Positions 9,120-17,327 of a stretch of 64,000 nt of DNA are shown in pieces. A program made the position numbers and the translations under genes. The notes under the pieces were generated by a model. That model was not told where the DNA came from. It worked only from the letters and a program-made list of their open reading frames with translations, and searched no databases. The first letter of the stretch is position 1. The number at the start of each line of letters is the position of its first letter. The DNA comes from Fuscibacter oryzae (GTDB taxonomy: Bacteria; Pseudomonadota; Alphaproteobacteria; Rhodobacterales; Rhodobacteraceae): positions 186,001-250,000 of the forward strand of contig NZ_JAESVP010000004.1 of the NCBI RefSeq assembly GCF_016765795.1. Direction: 5' to 3'.

Positions 9120-9148
9120 ATGACAGCGTTGCGAAACTTCTGTGACGT
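9120..9148 (-). promoter_or_regulatory. Possible PhoB-box-like repeats upstream of the esterase gene
   Basis: On the minus strand ACGTCAC, GTTTCGC and CTGTCAT occur at exact 11-base spacing, 55 to 83 bases upstream of the esterase start. CTGTCAT is the canonical PhoB half-site and ACGTCAC is close to it; the middle unit is poor. A phosphate-starvation control of a phosphoesterase would make sense, but this is a weak pattern match. Confidence 0.3.
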
Positions 9149-9253
9149 GACGGGAAAAGATTAACGGGTGCGGCGCAATCTGCTAGAAATCCTTTGCCCA
9201 CGGCAACTTGGGCGAAAACAGCCGGAAAATCGGCGACTGGACAGTGAGAGACC

Positions 9254-9760
9254 ATGAAAACAACCCTGCTTGCAGCCGCATTTTGCGCGCTTGCCTTGCC
9301 CGGTCAGACGGCGACTATCGCCTCTGGCCCGGTGCCAACCGACAATTACATCACCATCAACGGGCGCGACTGGGCCTGGGCCTTGCCGTGCGGCGCGGGC
9401 AGCGAAAGCTGCTGGCTGCCCAACCAGCTTGATCTGACGGGGCAGGCCAAATACGGCTGGCGTCTGCCAACGGTGAACGAGATTGTGCTGTTCATTGGCG
9501 CCGACCTGCGCGGATTTCAAAATCTGTTCATCAAGTCGGACGGCTCTGTCACCTGCGCATCGGCATGGTTCAACGCGATCTGGGCGCATTGCGACAATGA
9601 AAACAGCGTCTGGAACGTCACGAACGATTCTTATGACGAAACCTTCGTGATCCGCGACGAGGCGGCCGAGGTGTCGCCGGTGCCGCTGCCGGGCGCTGCG
9701 GGCCTGTTGGCGGCAGCCATGGGCGCCCTGGGTCTGGCACGTCGCCGCAAGGCGGCCTGA
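9254..9760 (+). CDS. Secreted VPLPA-CTERM sorted protein
   Basis: The 168-residue protein has a signal peptide (about 1-20) and ends in the tripartite sorting tail seen in Rhodobacterales: VPLPGAAGLL at residues 143-152, a hydrophobic helix, and an Arg-rich end (LARRRKAA). This tail is recognised by a dedicated exosortase (VPLPA-CTERM system), which is not in this window. The mature part holds an RLPTVNE motif like that of DUF1566 domains and four cysteines (46, 53, 101, 113) that could form two disulfides. The function is unknown; it should end up cell-surface or extracellular. It is divergent from the phytase-like gene. Confidence 0.85.
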   Translation: MKTTLLAAAFCALALPGQTATIASGPVPTDNYITINGRDWAWALPCGAGSESCWLPNQLDLTGQAKYGWRLPTVNEIVLFIGADLRGFQNLFIKSDGSVTCASAWFNAIWAHCDNENSVWNVTNDSYDETFVIRDEAAEVSPVPLPGAAGLLAAAMGALGLARRRKAA

Positions 9761-9775
9761 CCCCATCCTGAAAGG

Positions 9776-9803
9776 TGCCCCGCCGCAACCGGCGGGGCAT
9801 TTT
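9776..9803. terminator. Bidirectional terminator between VPLPA-CTERM gene and creatinase gene
   Basis: A perfect 10-bp stem (TGCCCCGCCG with CGGCGGGGCA, loop CAAC) sits between the convergent stops, followed on the plus strand by TTTT and on the minus strand by CCTTTC. It can serve both genes. Confidence 0.85.
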
Positions 9804-9807
9804 GCCT

Positions 9808-11013
9808 TCAACCAACCACGTTGGTTTCGGGGCCATAGGGATATTTGGTGATATCCTCGTTGCCATCTTCGGTGATGAACAAGATGTCATGTTCGCGGTA
9901 GCCCCCCGCGCCCGGCTGCCCCTCTGGGATGGTCAGCATCGGCTCCATCGAAATGACCATGCCCGGTTCCAGCACCGTGTCGATATCCTCGCGCAGTTCC
10001 AGCCCGGCCTCGCGGCCATAGTAATGGCTGAGAACACCGAACGAATGGCCATAACCAAAGGTCCGGTATTGCAGCAACTGCCGCTCTTCGAGGAAGTCGT
10101 TGATCTTGGCCGTCACCTCGGCGCAGGACACGCCGGGTTTCAAAAGGCTCATCCCGTATTCATGGGCGGCGACGTTCGCCTCCCATATCCGCAGGCTGGC
10201 CGGATCAACCTCTTTCACGAACATCGTGCGTTCAAGGGCGGTGTAATAGCCACTGATCATCGGGAAGGTGTTCAGCGACAGGATATCCCCGCGCTTCAGC
10301 AGGCGGCTGGTTACCGGGTTATGCGCGCCGTCGGTATTGATGCCCGACTGGAACCAGACCCAGGTGTCGCGGTATTCGGCATCGGGAAAGCGTTTCGCAA
10401 TCTCCAATTCCATCGCGTCGCGGCCTGCCATGGCAATGTCGATCTCGCGCAGGCCTTCCTTCACCGCCTCGCGGATGGCATAGCCGCCCACGTCGGCCAC
10501 ACCGGCGCCATGGCGGATCAGGTCCAGTTCGGCCTGCGATTTGCGCATCCGCTGTTCCATCGTGGCGGGCGCAATGTCCATGCCGCGCTTGGGCTGAAGG
10601 AAGTGGTTCAGCTTTTCCGATTGCAGCAGTGTCAGGTGATCGGCCTCACAGCCGACATGTTTGCCGGTGCCGACAACCGAGGCAATCGCGCGCCAGTAAT
10701 TGTCGCGCTGCCAGTCGGTATAGGTGATGTTGTCGCCATGGCTGCGCCGCCACGGCTGGGCGGCATCAATCCCGGCGCTGATCGTGACCGACTGGTCCTT
10801 GGTGACCACCAGCCCATAGGGCCGCCCGAACGAGCAGTAGAGGAACCCCGAGTAATAGGCGATGTTCTGCATTGAGGTCAGGACAACCGCGTCCAACCCG
10901 TGCAGATCCATCACATCGCGCAAACCCTCGATGCGGTCTTCGTATTCTTCGGCAGAAAAGGGCAGCACCCGGTCGCCTTGGTGAAAGCGATATTGTTGTG
11001 GACGTTCCGTCAT
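9808..11013 (-). CDS. Creatinase (creatine amidinohydrolase)
   Basis: Creatinase hydrolyses creatine to sarcosine and urea. The 401-residue product matches my memory of Pseudomonas putida creatinase closely: shared segments include LYCSFGRPY, YTDWQRDNY, FQSGINTDGAHNPVT, YRTFGYGHSFG and GAGGYREHDIL. The catalytic His (232 in P. putida) is His231 here, with Glu261 and Glu357 at the matching places. The Asp pair that binds metal in true M24 peptidases is absent, as expected for this metal-free branch. I chose the ATG at 11013, which has GAGGT upstream; a longer frame would run through the structured leader. No urease or sarcosine oxidase gene adjoins it. A close paralogue acting on another guanidino compound is the main alternative. 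Confidence 0.92.
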   Translation of the reverse strand: MTERPQQYRFHQGDRVLPFSAEEYEDRIEGLRDVMDLHGLDAVVLTSMQNIAYYSGFLYCSFGRPYGLVVTKDQSVTISAGIDAAQPWRRSHGDNITYTDWQRDNYWRAIASVVGTGKHVGCEADHLTLLQSEKLNHFLQPKRGMDIAPATMEQRMRKSQAELDLIRHGAGVADVGGYAIREAVKEGLREIDIAMAGRDAMELEIAKRFPDAEYRDTWVWFQSGINTDGAHNPVTSRLLKRGDILSLNTFPMISGYYTALERTMFVKEVDPASLRIWEANVAAHEYGMSLLKPGVSCAEVTAKINDFLEERQLLQYRTFGYGHSFGVLSHYYGREAGLELREDIDTVLEPGMVISMEPMLTIPEGQPGAGGYREHDILFITEDGNEDITKYPYGPETNVVG

Positions 11014-11144
11014 ATCAGACCTCACTTGATGGGGCCTGCCTGTTGTGGCGCGAGACCCCGAAAGGTCCCGGCGTACAGGACTTGGGCAGGTTTCCCTGCA
11101 AGCGGCGGGGCAGTACCCCTGTGGCGACGCCATCGCCACGGCTT
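11014..11144 (-). ncRNA. Candidate structured leader RNA (riboswitch-like) of the creatinase gene
   Basis: The 131-base leader from the predicted start to the creatinase ATG folds strongly. In order: GTGGCGA/TCGCCAC (7 bp); GGGG/CCCC around TACTG; CTTGCAGG-GAAA-CCTGCccAAG (GNRA loop, 8 bp with a bulge); and a GGGACC/GGTCTC stem with a TTTCGG loop. A competing long-range helix pairs GGGG-TA-CTGCC with GGCAG-G-CCCC just before the ribosome site, closing the last two hairpins into one domain. Mutually exclusive pairing next to the ribosome site is what a translational riboswitch would show. It does not match the glycine, guanidine, SAM or cobalamin consensus as I remember them. Ligand unknown. 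Confidence 0.5.
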
Positions 11145-11150
11145 GAGCGC

Positions 11151-11180
11151 ATGATAGCGCGGGCCGTGGCAAATAGGCAA
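11151..11180 (-). promoter_or_regulatory. Predicted sigma-70 promoter of the creatinase transcript
   Basis: On the minus strand TTGCCT (-35, bases 11180-11175) and TATCAT (-10, bases 11156-11151) are 18 bases apart. Transcription would start near 11144. The site follows the stop of the YghU-type gene by only a few bases, so creatinase has its own promoter and a long 5' leader. Confidence 0.55.
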
Positions 11181-11188
11181 GCCTGTGC

Positions 11189-12037
11189 TTAAACCGCCTT
11201 GCCCGCGAAATCGGCGGCGGAATGGCGTTCCGGCACCTGTTCGGTATCCGGCCCCCAGGTGCGGTTTACCAGGCGCCCGCGCTTGACCGCCGGGCGGGAA
11301 TCGATCTTTTCGGCCCAGGCCAGCACGTTCTTGTAGGAGGACGCATCCAGAAATTCGGCCGCATTATAGGCGCGCCCCAGAACCAGCCCGCCATACCACG
11401 GCCATATCGCCATATCGGCGATGCTGTATTCATCGCCCGCGATATAGGGCCGAGTGGCCAGCAGACGGTCCAGCACATCAAGCTGGCGCTTGGTTTCCAT
11501 GGCATAGCGGTTGATCGGGTATTCGTATTTCTCGGGCGCATAGGCAAAGAAATGACCGAACCCGCCGCCGACAAAGGGGGCGGACCCCATCTGCCAGAAC
11601 AGCCAGTTGAGCGTTTCGGTCCGTTCCGGGCCGCTGGCGGGAAGGAAGGCGCCGAATTTCTCGGCCAGATGGACCAGAATTGACCCACTTTCAAAAAGCC
11701 GCACCGGCCGCTCTCCGGTGTAATCCCACAGGGCTGGAATCTTGGAATTGGGATTCAGATCGACAAAGCCAGATCCGAACTGATCGCCTTTGGAAATGTT
11801 GATGGTCCATGCATCATACTCGGCGCCGGTGTGTCCGGCCTCCAGCAGTTCCTCGAACATGATGGTGACCTTGACGCCATTCGGAGTGGCCAGCGAGTGC
11901 AACTGGAACCCGTGCTGCCCGCGCGGCAGGGGGGCATCATGCGTCGGCCCGGCGATGGGGCGATTGGTCGAGGCGAACTGTCCGCCGTTTTCCTTGTCCC
12001 AGGTCCAGACCTTGGGGGGCACATAGGGGCTATTCAT
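11189..12037 (-). CDS. yghU: Glutathione-dependent disulfide-bond oxidoreductase, YghU type
   Basis: This 282-residue glutathione S-transferase-fold protein reduces disulfides using two bound glutathiones. The N-terminal extension MNSPYVPPKVWTW, the thioredoxin-like part with FVDLNPNSKIPALWD, the glutathione-contact segment VRLFESGSILVHLAEKFG and the helical part with YPINRYAMETKRQLDVLD are typical of YghU. The start at 12037 has AAAGGA 7 bases upstream; a longer frame lacks support. It lies upstream of creatinase on the same strand, but the creatinase promoter begins immediately after it, so co-transcription is not required. Any role in peroxide defence is inferred from the family. Confidence 0.92.
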   Translation of the reverse strand: MNSPYVPPKVWTWDKENGGQFASTNRPIAGPTHDAPLPRGQHGFQLHSLATPNGVKVTIMFEELLEAGHTGAEYDAWTINISKGDQFGSGFVDLNPNSKIPALWDYTGERPVRLFESGSILVHLAEKFGAFLPASGPERTETLNWLFWQMGSAPFVGGGFGHFFAYAPEKYEYPINRYAMETKRQLDVLDRLLATRPYIAGDEYSIADMAIWPWYGGLVLGRAYNAAEFLDASSYKNVLAWAEKIDSRPAVKRGRLVNRTWGPDTEQVPERHSAADFAGKAV

Positions 12038-12159
12038 CAGGCGTCCTTTCGGGGTGCATCGGCCAGAACCTAAGCACGATTCCGCCCCGCGACAATCTGG
12101 CCGCCTTGTGCATTCCTGCACCGACCCCATCTGCAAAATGTAACAATGCGGAGAAAACA

Positions 12160-12459
12160 ATGCGCTGCCCGACCGATGGTGAAACCCTTGTCATGGCCGA
12201 CCGCAACGGGGTCGAGATCGACTATTGCCCGAAATGCCGAGGTGTGTGGCTGGATCGCGGAGAACTGGACAAGATCATCGAGCGCGCAGGCGCCGCTGCC
12301 CCGGTCCGCGATGCCGCGCCGGTCTATCAGCCGGAACCCGGACGCCCGCCGCGTCAGGAGGAACTGCGGCGATACCGTGATGATGACGATGACGACCATC
12401 GCCACGGCGGCAAGCGCAAGCGGCGGGAGAGTTTCCTGGGAGATTTGTTCGATTTTTAG
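12160..12459 (+). CDS. TFIIB-type zinc-ribbon protein (zf-TFIIB)
   Basis: The 99-residue protein from the ATG at 12160 (GCGGAGA upstream) begins MRCPTDGETL and holds the zf-TFIIB pattern: Cys3, then CPKCRGVWLDRGELDKI at about 24-40, giving a four-ligand zinc site with the earlier Cys. The C-terminal half is a highly charged linker (a run of Asp followed by a His/Lys/Arg-rich patch) ending FLGDLFDF. The family is widespread and uncharacterised; nucleic-acid binding is plausible. It is convergent with pheS. An upstream in-frame extension has no ribosome site. Confidence 0.88.
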   Translation: MRCPTDGETLVMADRNGVEIDYCPKCRGVWLDRGELDKIIERAGAAAPVRDAAPVYQPEPGRPPRQEELRRYRDDDDDDHRHGGKRKRRESFLGDLFDF

Positions 12460-12465
12460 GCAATT

Positions 12466-12503
12466 CCTTTGGTGGGGTGCGTGTTTGCACGCCCCCCCCA
12501 AAG
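12466..12503. terminator. Hairpin between convergent zf-TFIIB and pheS genes
   Basis: CCTTTGG at 12466 pairs with CCAAAGG at 12503, and GCGTG with CACGC inside, making a long, mostly paired stem. U-tracts on both sides are weak. Position between two convergent stops supports a bidirectional terminator. Confidence 0.55.
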
Positions 12504-12516
12504 GTGCCTTACCTCT

Positions 12517-13599
12517 TTAGCGCGACAGGCCGCCCGGCAGCGTCGGCATATCCAGCGCCGAGAACCCGTAGTGGCGCAGCCAGCGCAGGTCGGATTCGAA
12601 GAAGGCGCGCAGGTCGGGGATGCCGTATTTCAGCATGGCAATCCGGTCGATGCCCATGCCGAAGGCGAACCCCTGCCACTGCGCCGGATCAACCCCCGCC
12701 GCCGACAGCACCTTGGGGTGGACCATGCCGGAGCCGAGGATTTCCAGCCAGCTGTCACCCTGGCCGATCTTGAGCTGACCGCCTTCCCATGAGCAGCGGA
12801 TGTCCACCTCTGCCGAGGGTTCCGTGAAGGGGAAGTGCGACGCACGGAAACGCAGTTCGACCGAAGGCACCTCAAAAAACGCGCGGCAGAATTCCTCCAG
12901 CGTCCATTTCAGGTTGGCCATCGAAATATCGCGATCAATCGCCAGACCTTCGACCTGATGGAACATCGGGGTGTGGGTCTGGTCCATATCCATCCGGTAC
13001 ACCCGGCCCGGCGCGATGACGCGGATCGGTGCGCCCTGTTCGGCCATGGCGCGAATCTGCACGGGCGAGGTATGGGTGCGCAGCACATGGGGTGGGCGAT
13101 TGTCGCCGGTCGCGCGGTGCATGAAGAAGGTGTCATGTTCCTGCCGCGCCGGATGTTCGGGCGGAATGTTCAGCGCGTCAAAGTTATACCAGTCAGATTC
13201 GACCTGCGGCCCTTCGGCGACCGAAAAGCCCATATCGGCGAAAATCGCCGTCAGCTCTTCCATCACCTGCGATACGGGGTGAATCGTGCCCATCCGACGG
13301 GGACGGCCCGGCAGGGTGACATCCAGCCACTCGCTGCGAAGACGTTCATCCAGCGCCGCATCGGCCAGCGCCGATTTCTTGGCGCGAAGGGCGGCGTCAA
13401 TCTCGTCCTTCAGCGCGTTCAGGCTGGCACCTGCGGCCTTGCGGGCCTCGGGCTCCATTTTGCCAAGAGTGGCCATCAAGGCCGAAATCTCGCCCTTCTT
13501 GCCAAGGGCGGAAATGCGCAGGTCTTCCAGCGCGGCCTCGCCATTGGCATCGGCAACGGCGGTCAGATACTTGGCCTTGAGGGTGGAAAGCCCGTCCAT
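12517..13599 (-). CDS. pheS: Phenylalanine--tRNA ligase alpha subunit
   Basis: PheS is the catalytic subunit of phenylalanyl-tRNA synthetase. The 360-residue length is normal. The N-terminal 90 residues are the coiled-coil tRNA-binding arm. Class II motifs follow: motif 2 region [10 protein letters not shown] and the [20 protein letters not shown] segment, then motif 3 [18 protein letters not shown] near residue 320. The start at 13599 has a perfect AGGAG site; the longer frame was rejected. The beta-subunit gene pheT is not adjacent here, so the alpha2beta2 enzyme must be assembled from separated loci or pheT lies outside the window. Confidence 0.97.
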   Translation of the reverse strand: MDGLSTLKAKYLTAVADANGEAALEDLRISALGKKGEISALMATLGKMEPEARKAAGASLNALKDEIDAALRAKKSALADAALDERLRSEWLDVTLPGRPRRMGTIHPVSQVMEELTAIFADMGFSVAEGPQVESDWYNFDALNIPPEHPARQEHDTFFMHRATGDNRPPHVLRTHTSPVQIRAMAEQGAPIRVIAPGRVYRMDMDQTHTPMFHQVEGLAIDRDISMANLKWTLEEFCRAFFEVPSVELRFRASHFPFTEPSAEVDIRCSWEGGQLKIGQGDSWLEILGSGMVHPKVLSAAGVDPAQWQGFAFGMGIDRIAMLKYGIPDLRAFFESDLRWLRHYGFSALDMPTLPGGLSR

Positions 13600-13662
13600 T
13601 TGCGCCTCCTTGGGATCGGGCATCGTGCTAGCGGGCAGGGGCCAGATTTGCAAGGGCAGAGG

Positions 13663-14205
13663 TCAGTCTGCCATCAGCGCCTTCAGCACCACCTGCGCCT
13701 CGGGGCTGTCCCATTCGGCACCGCCGATCAGGCGGGCAACCTCGCGCCCTTCGGGATCGACAATCACGGTGACCGGCAGGCCCAGAACGCCCATCGGGCG
13801 GGCAAGCTGCGATTTGGGGTCGCGCAGCACGGGCAGCACCTTCACGCCCGCCTCGGCATAGAACTTGTCGATCCGCTCGGGGTCATTCCGGCCAGCAGCC
13901 ACCGGCACCACGGCAATTTCTGGCATCAGCGTCTGCAAACGGTCAAGCGAGGGCATTTCGCGCCGGCAGGGCGCGCACCAGGTGGCCCAGAAGTTCAGGA
14001 CCATCCATTTGCCCTTATACTCGGCCAGCGAGGTTTCGGTGCCGTCACCTTTGGTCAGCACCGCATCGGGCAGAAGTTTCGGCTCTGCTCCCGGAACCAG
14101 CTTTTCCATCTCCCCCGTCAGAAGGGGCGTCAGGTCCACCGCTGCCGCCGGGTTTGCGCCAAGCACAAAGGCCGTATAAAGAGCCGCCAAGACCAGTTTC
14201 CGCAT
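13663..14205 (-). CDS. TlpA-like periplasmic thioredoxin
   Basis: This 180-residue protein has a signal sequence (about 1-22) and a thioredoxin fold with the active site [10 protein letters not shown] (Cys77 and Cys80) and the cis-Pro segment [12 protein letters not shown]. It should act in the periplasm as a reducing thioredoxin, for example in cytochrome c or copper-site maturation, as known for TlpA/ResA proteins. The start at 14205 has GGAGGGG upstream. It is divergent from argH with only 19 bases between the two start codons. The exact client protein is not known. Confidence 0.92.
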   Translation of the reverse strand: MRKLVLAALYTAFVLGANPAAAVDLTPLLTGEMEKLVPGAEPKLLPDAVLTKGDGTETSLAEYKGKWMVLNFWATWCAPCRREMPSLDRLQTLMPEIAVVPVAAGRNDPERIDKFYAEAGVKVLPVLRDPKSQLARPMGVLGLPVTVIVDPEGREVARLIGGAEWDSPEAQVVLKALMAD

Positions 14206-14224
14206 ATCCCCTCCGAGGCATCCG

Positions 14225-15628
<1,404 letters not shown>

Positions 15629-15643
15629 GGCAACCTAGGCCCC

Positions 15644-15793
15644 ATGCGTGCCCTGATCGCCCTTCTGGCCCTTGCCGCCTGTACCAACCCCAGCCTTGGG
15701 GTCGGGTTCGGCGTGGGCGCGGGCGGGGTCTCGGTCTCTCCGGTGGTTTCCGGCACCGTGGGCGGCGTGCGAACATCCGTTTCCGCATATTGA
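15644..15793 (+). CDS. Micro-lipoprotein, 49 residues
   Basis: A short frame starting MRALIALLALAACTNPSLG shows a lipoprotein signal with lipobox LAAC (Cys at residue 13), leaving a mature peptide of about 37 residues rich in Gly, Val and Ser (GVGFGVGAGGVSVSP). It is 15 bases after argH and 8 bases before a second micro-lipoprotein, so it is probably co-transcribed with them. The function is unknown; the mature part has no recognisable domain. Similar tiny lipoproteins are, from memory, common between argH and lysA in this order. Confidence 0.75.
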   Translation: MRALIALLALAACTNPSLGVGFGVGAGGVSVSPVVSGTVGGVRTSVSAY

Positions 15794-15801
15794 GGTTTTT
15801 C

Positions 15802-15933
15802 ATGCGCACCCTTGCCGTTTTGTCCCTGCTTGCCCTTGCCGCCTGTGGTGCCGATGGTGCGCCCACCAAGCCCGCGCCCAAGCCGGGGGTTTCCATCTCG
15901 GGCGAGGCGGCGGTGGGCGTGGTGGTGAAGTAG
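15802..15933 (+). CDS. Second micro-lipoprotein, 43 residues
   Basis: MRTLAVLSLLALAACGADG gives a lipobox LAAC with Cys at residue 15. The mature part is about 29 residues, with a Pro/Lys linker (APTKPAPKPG) followed by VSISGEAAVGVVVK. It resembles its 49-residue neighbour in the signal and in the repeated Gly/Val/Ser flavour, so the pair may be an old duplication. It lies about 95 bases before lysA. A LptM-like envelope role (the small lipoprotein next to lysA in other proteobacteria) is possible but not shown. Confidence 0.75.
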   Translation: MRTLAVLSLLALAACGADGAPTKPAPKPGVSISGEAAVGVVVK

Positions 15934-16028
15934 GCCGCAGGGCGCGGGAAATCCCTTTTCACACCTGCCCCTTGCGTTGCCCCCGACGCGCGGCGTGATA
16001 TACCCGCCCCAACCGCGCGGAGGCACCC

Positions 16029-17294
16029 ATGGACCATTTCCTTTACAAGAACGGCACCCTGCATGCCGAGGACGTGGCCCTGGCCGATATTGCGGCTTCG
16101 GTCGGCACGCCATTCTATGTCTATTCCGCCGCCACCCTGACGCGGCATTACCGCCTGTTCACCGAAGCCCTGTCGCCTCTGCCGCATCTGGTGTGCTTTG
16201 CCATCAAGTCGCTGTCGAACGTCGCCGTGCTGAAACTGCTGGGCGATCTGGGGGCGGGGATGGATGTGGTCTCGGGCGGGGAATATCTGCGCGCCAAGGC
16301 CGCTGGCGTGCCCGGCGACCGCATCGTCTTTTCCGGCGTGGGCAAAACGCGCGATGAAATGCGGCTGGCCCTGAAAGGCGGTATCCGTCAGTTCAACCTC
16401 GAATCCGAACCCGAAATGCGCGCGCTGTCGCAGGTGGCGACCGAATTGGGCGTGGTGGCCCCGGTGGCCGTTCGGGTAAACCCGGACGTGGATGCGAAGA
16501 CCCACGAAAAGATTGCCACGGGCAAGAAGGAAAACAAGTTCGGCATCCCGATTGACCGCGCCAGCGCCGTTTATGCCGAAATCGCCCGTCTGCCGGGGCT
16601 GAAGGTCGTCGGCATCGACGTGCATATCGGCAGCCAGTTGACCGAGCTGGAACCCTTTGAACTGGCGTTCAAAAAGGTTGCCGATCTGACGCGGCAACTC
16701 CGCGCCGAAGGGCATACGATCACTCGGCTGGACCTTGGGGGTGGTTTGGGCATTCCCTACACCCGGTCTAACGAAGCGCCACCGCTGCCCACCGATTATG
16801 GTGCCATGATCAAGCGCACGTTGGGCGATCTGGATGTGGAGATCGAGATTGAACCGGGCCGCCTGATTTCCGGCAACTCGGGCCTGATGGTGTCAGGCGT
16901 CATCTATGTGAAGAACGGTGAAGACCGTGATTTCCTGATCCTCGATGCCGCGATGAACGACCTTGTGCGCCCGTCGATGTATGGCGCGCATCATGACATC
17001 ATTCCGGTGGTGGAGGCCCCCGCAGGCAGCCCGACCCAAGCCTATGACATCGTGGGTCCGGTCTGTGAAACCGGCGACACCTTTGCCAAAGGCCGCGACC
17101 TGCCGCTGCTGGCCGAGGGCGATCTGGTCGCCTTTCGCAGCGCCGGGGCCTACGGCGCGGTGATGTCCAGCGAATACAACACCCGCCCCCTTATCCCCGA
17201 GGTGCTGGTGAAGGGGGATCACTTCGCTGTCATCCGCGCCCGCCCGACCTATGACGAAATGCTGAACCGCGATAGCATTCCTGAATGGCTTTGA
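16029..17294 (+). CDS. lysA: Diaminopimelate decarboxylase
   Basis: LysA decarboxylates meso-diaminopimelate to lysine, using PLP. The 421-residue protein has the fold-III PLP lysine in VCFAIKSLSN (Lys60), the SGGEYLRAKAAG helix, the glycine-rich phosphate site LDLGGGLGIPY and the second-subunit active-site Cys in VGPVCETGDTFAKGRDLP near residue 345. A GGAGG site precedes the ATG. It lies between the micro-lipoproteins and the TIGR02302 gene, a gene order I associate with Rhodobacterales. Confidence 0.98.
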   Translation: MDHFLYKNGTLHAEDVALADIAASVGTPFYVYSAATLTRHYRLFTEALSPLPHLVCFAIKSLSNVAVLKLLGDLGAGMDVVSGGEYLRAKAAGVPGDRIVFSGVGKTRDEMRLALKGGIRQFNLESEPEMRALSQVATELGVVAPVAVRVNPDVDAKTHEKIATGKKENKFGIPIDRASAVYAEIARLPGLKVVGIDVHIGSQLTELEPFELAFKKVADLTRQLRAEGHTITRLDLGGGLGIPYTRSNEAPPLPTDYGAMIKRTLGDLDVEIEIEPGRLISGNSGLMVSGVIYVKNGEDRDFLILDAAMNDLVRPSMYGAHHDIIPVVEAPAGSPTQAYDIVGPVCETGDTFAKGRDLPLLAEGDLVAFRSAGAYGAVMSSEYNTRPLIPEVLVKGDHFAVIRARPTYDEMLNRDSIPEWL

Positions 17295-17327
17295 CCGGCC
17301 ATATCTATTTGACCTGAAAGCGAGGGC

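Noticed and set aside
11014-11144. Creatinase leader as a glycine, cobalamin or guanidine riboswitch
   Set aside because: The conserved cores of those classes (for example the glycine GCCGAAGG core or the full B12 box) are not present; only short stretches look alike.
12517-13653. Longer pheS start at 13653
   Set aside because: The AGGAG-preceded ATG at 13599 gives the normal family N-terminus.
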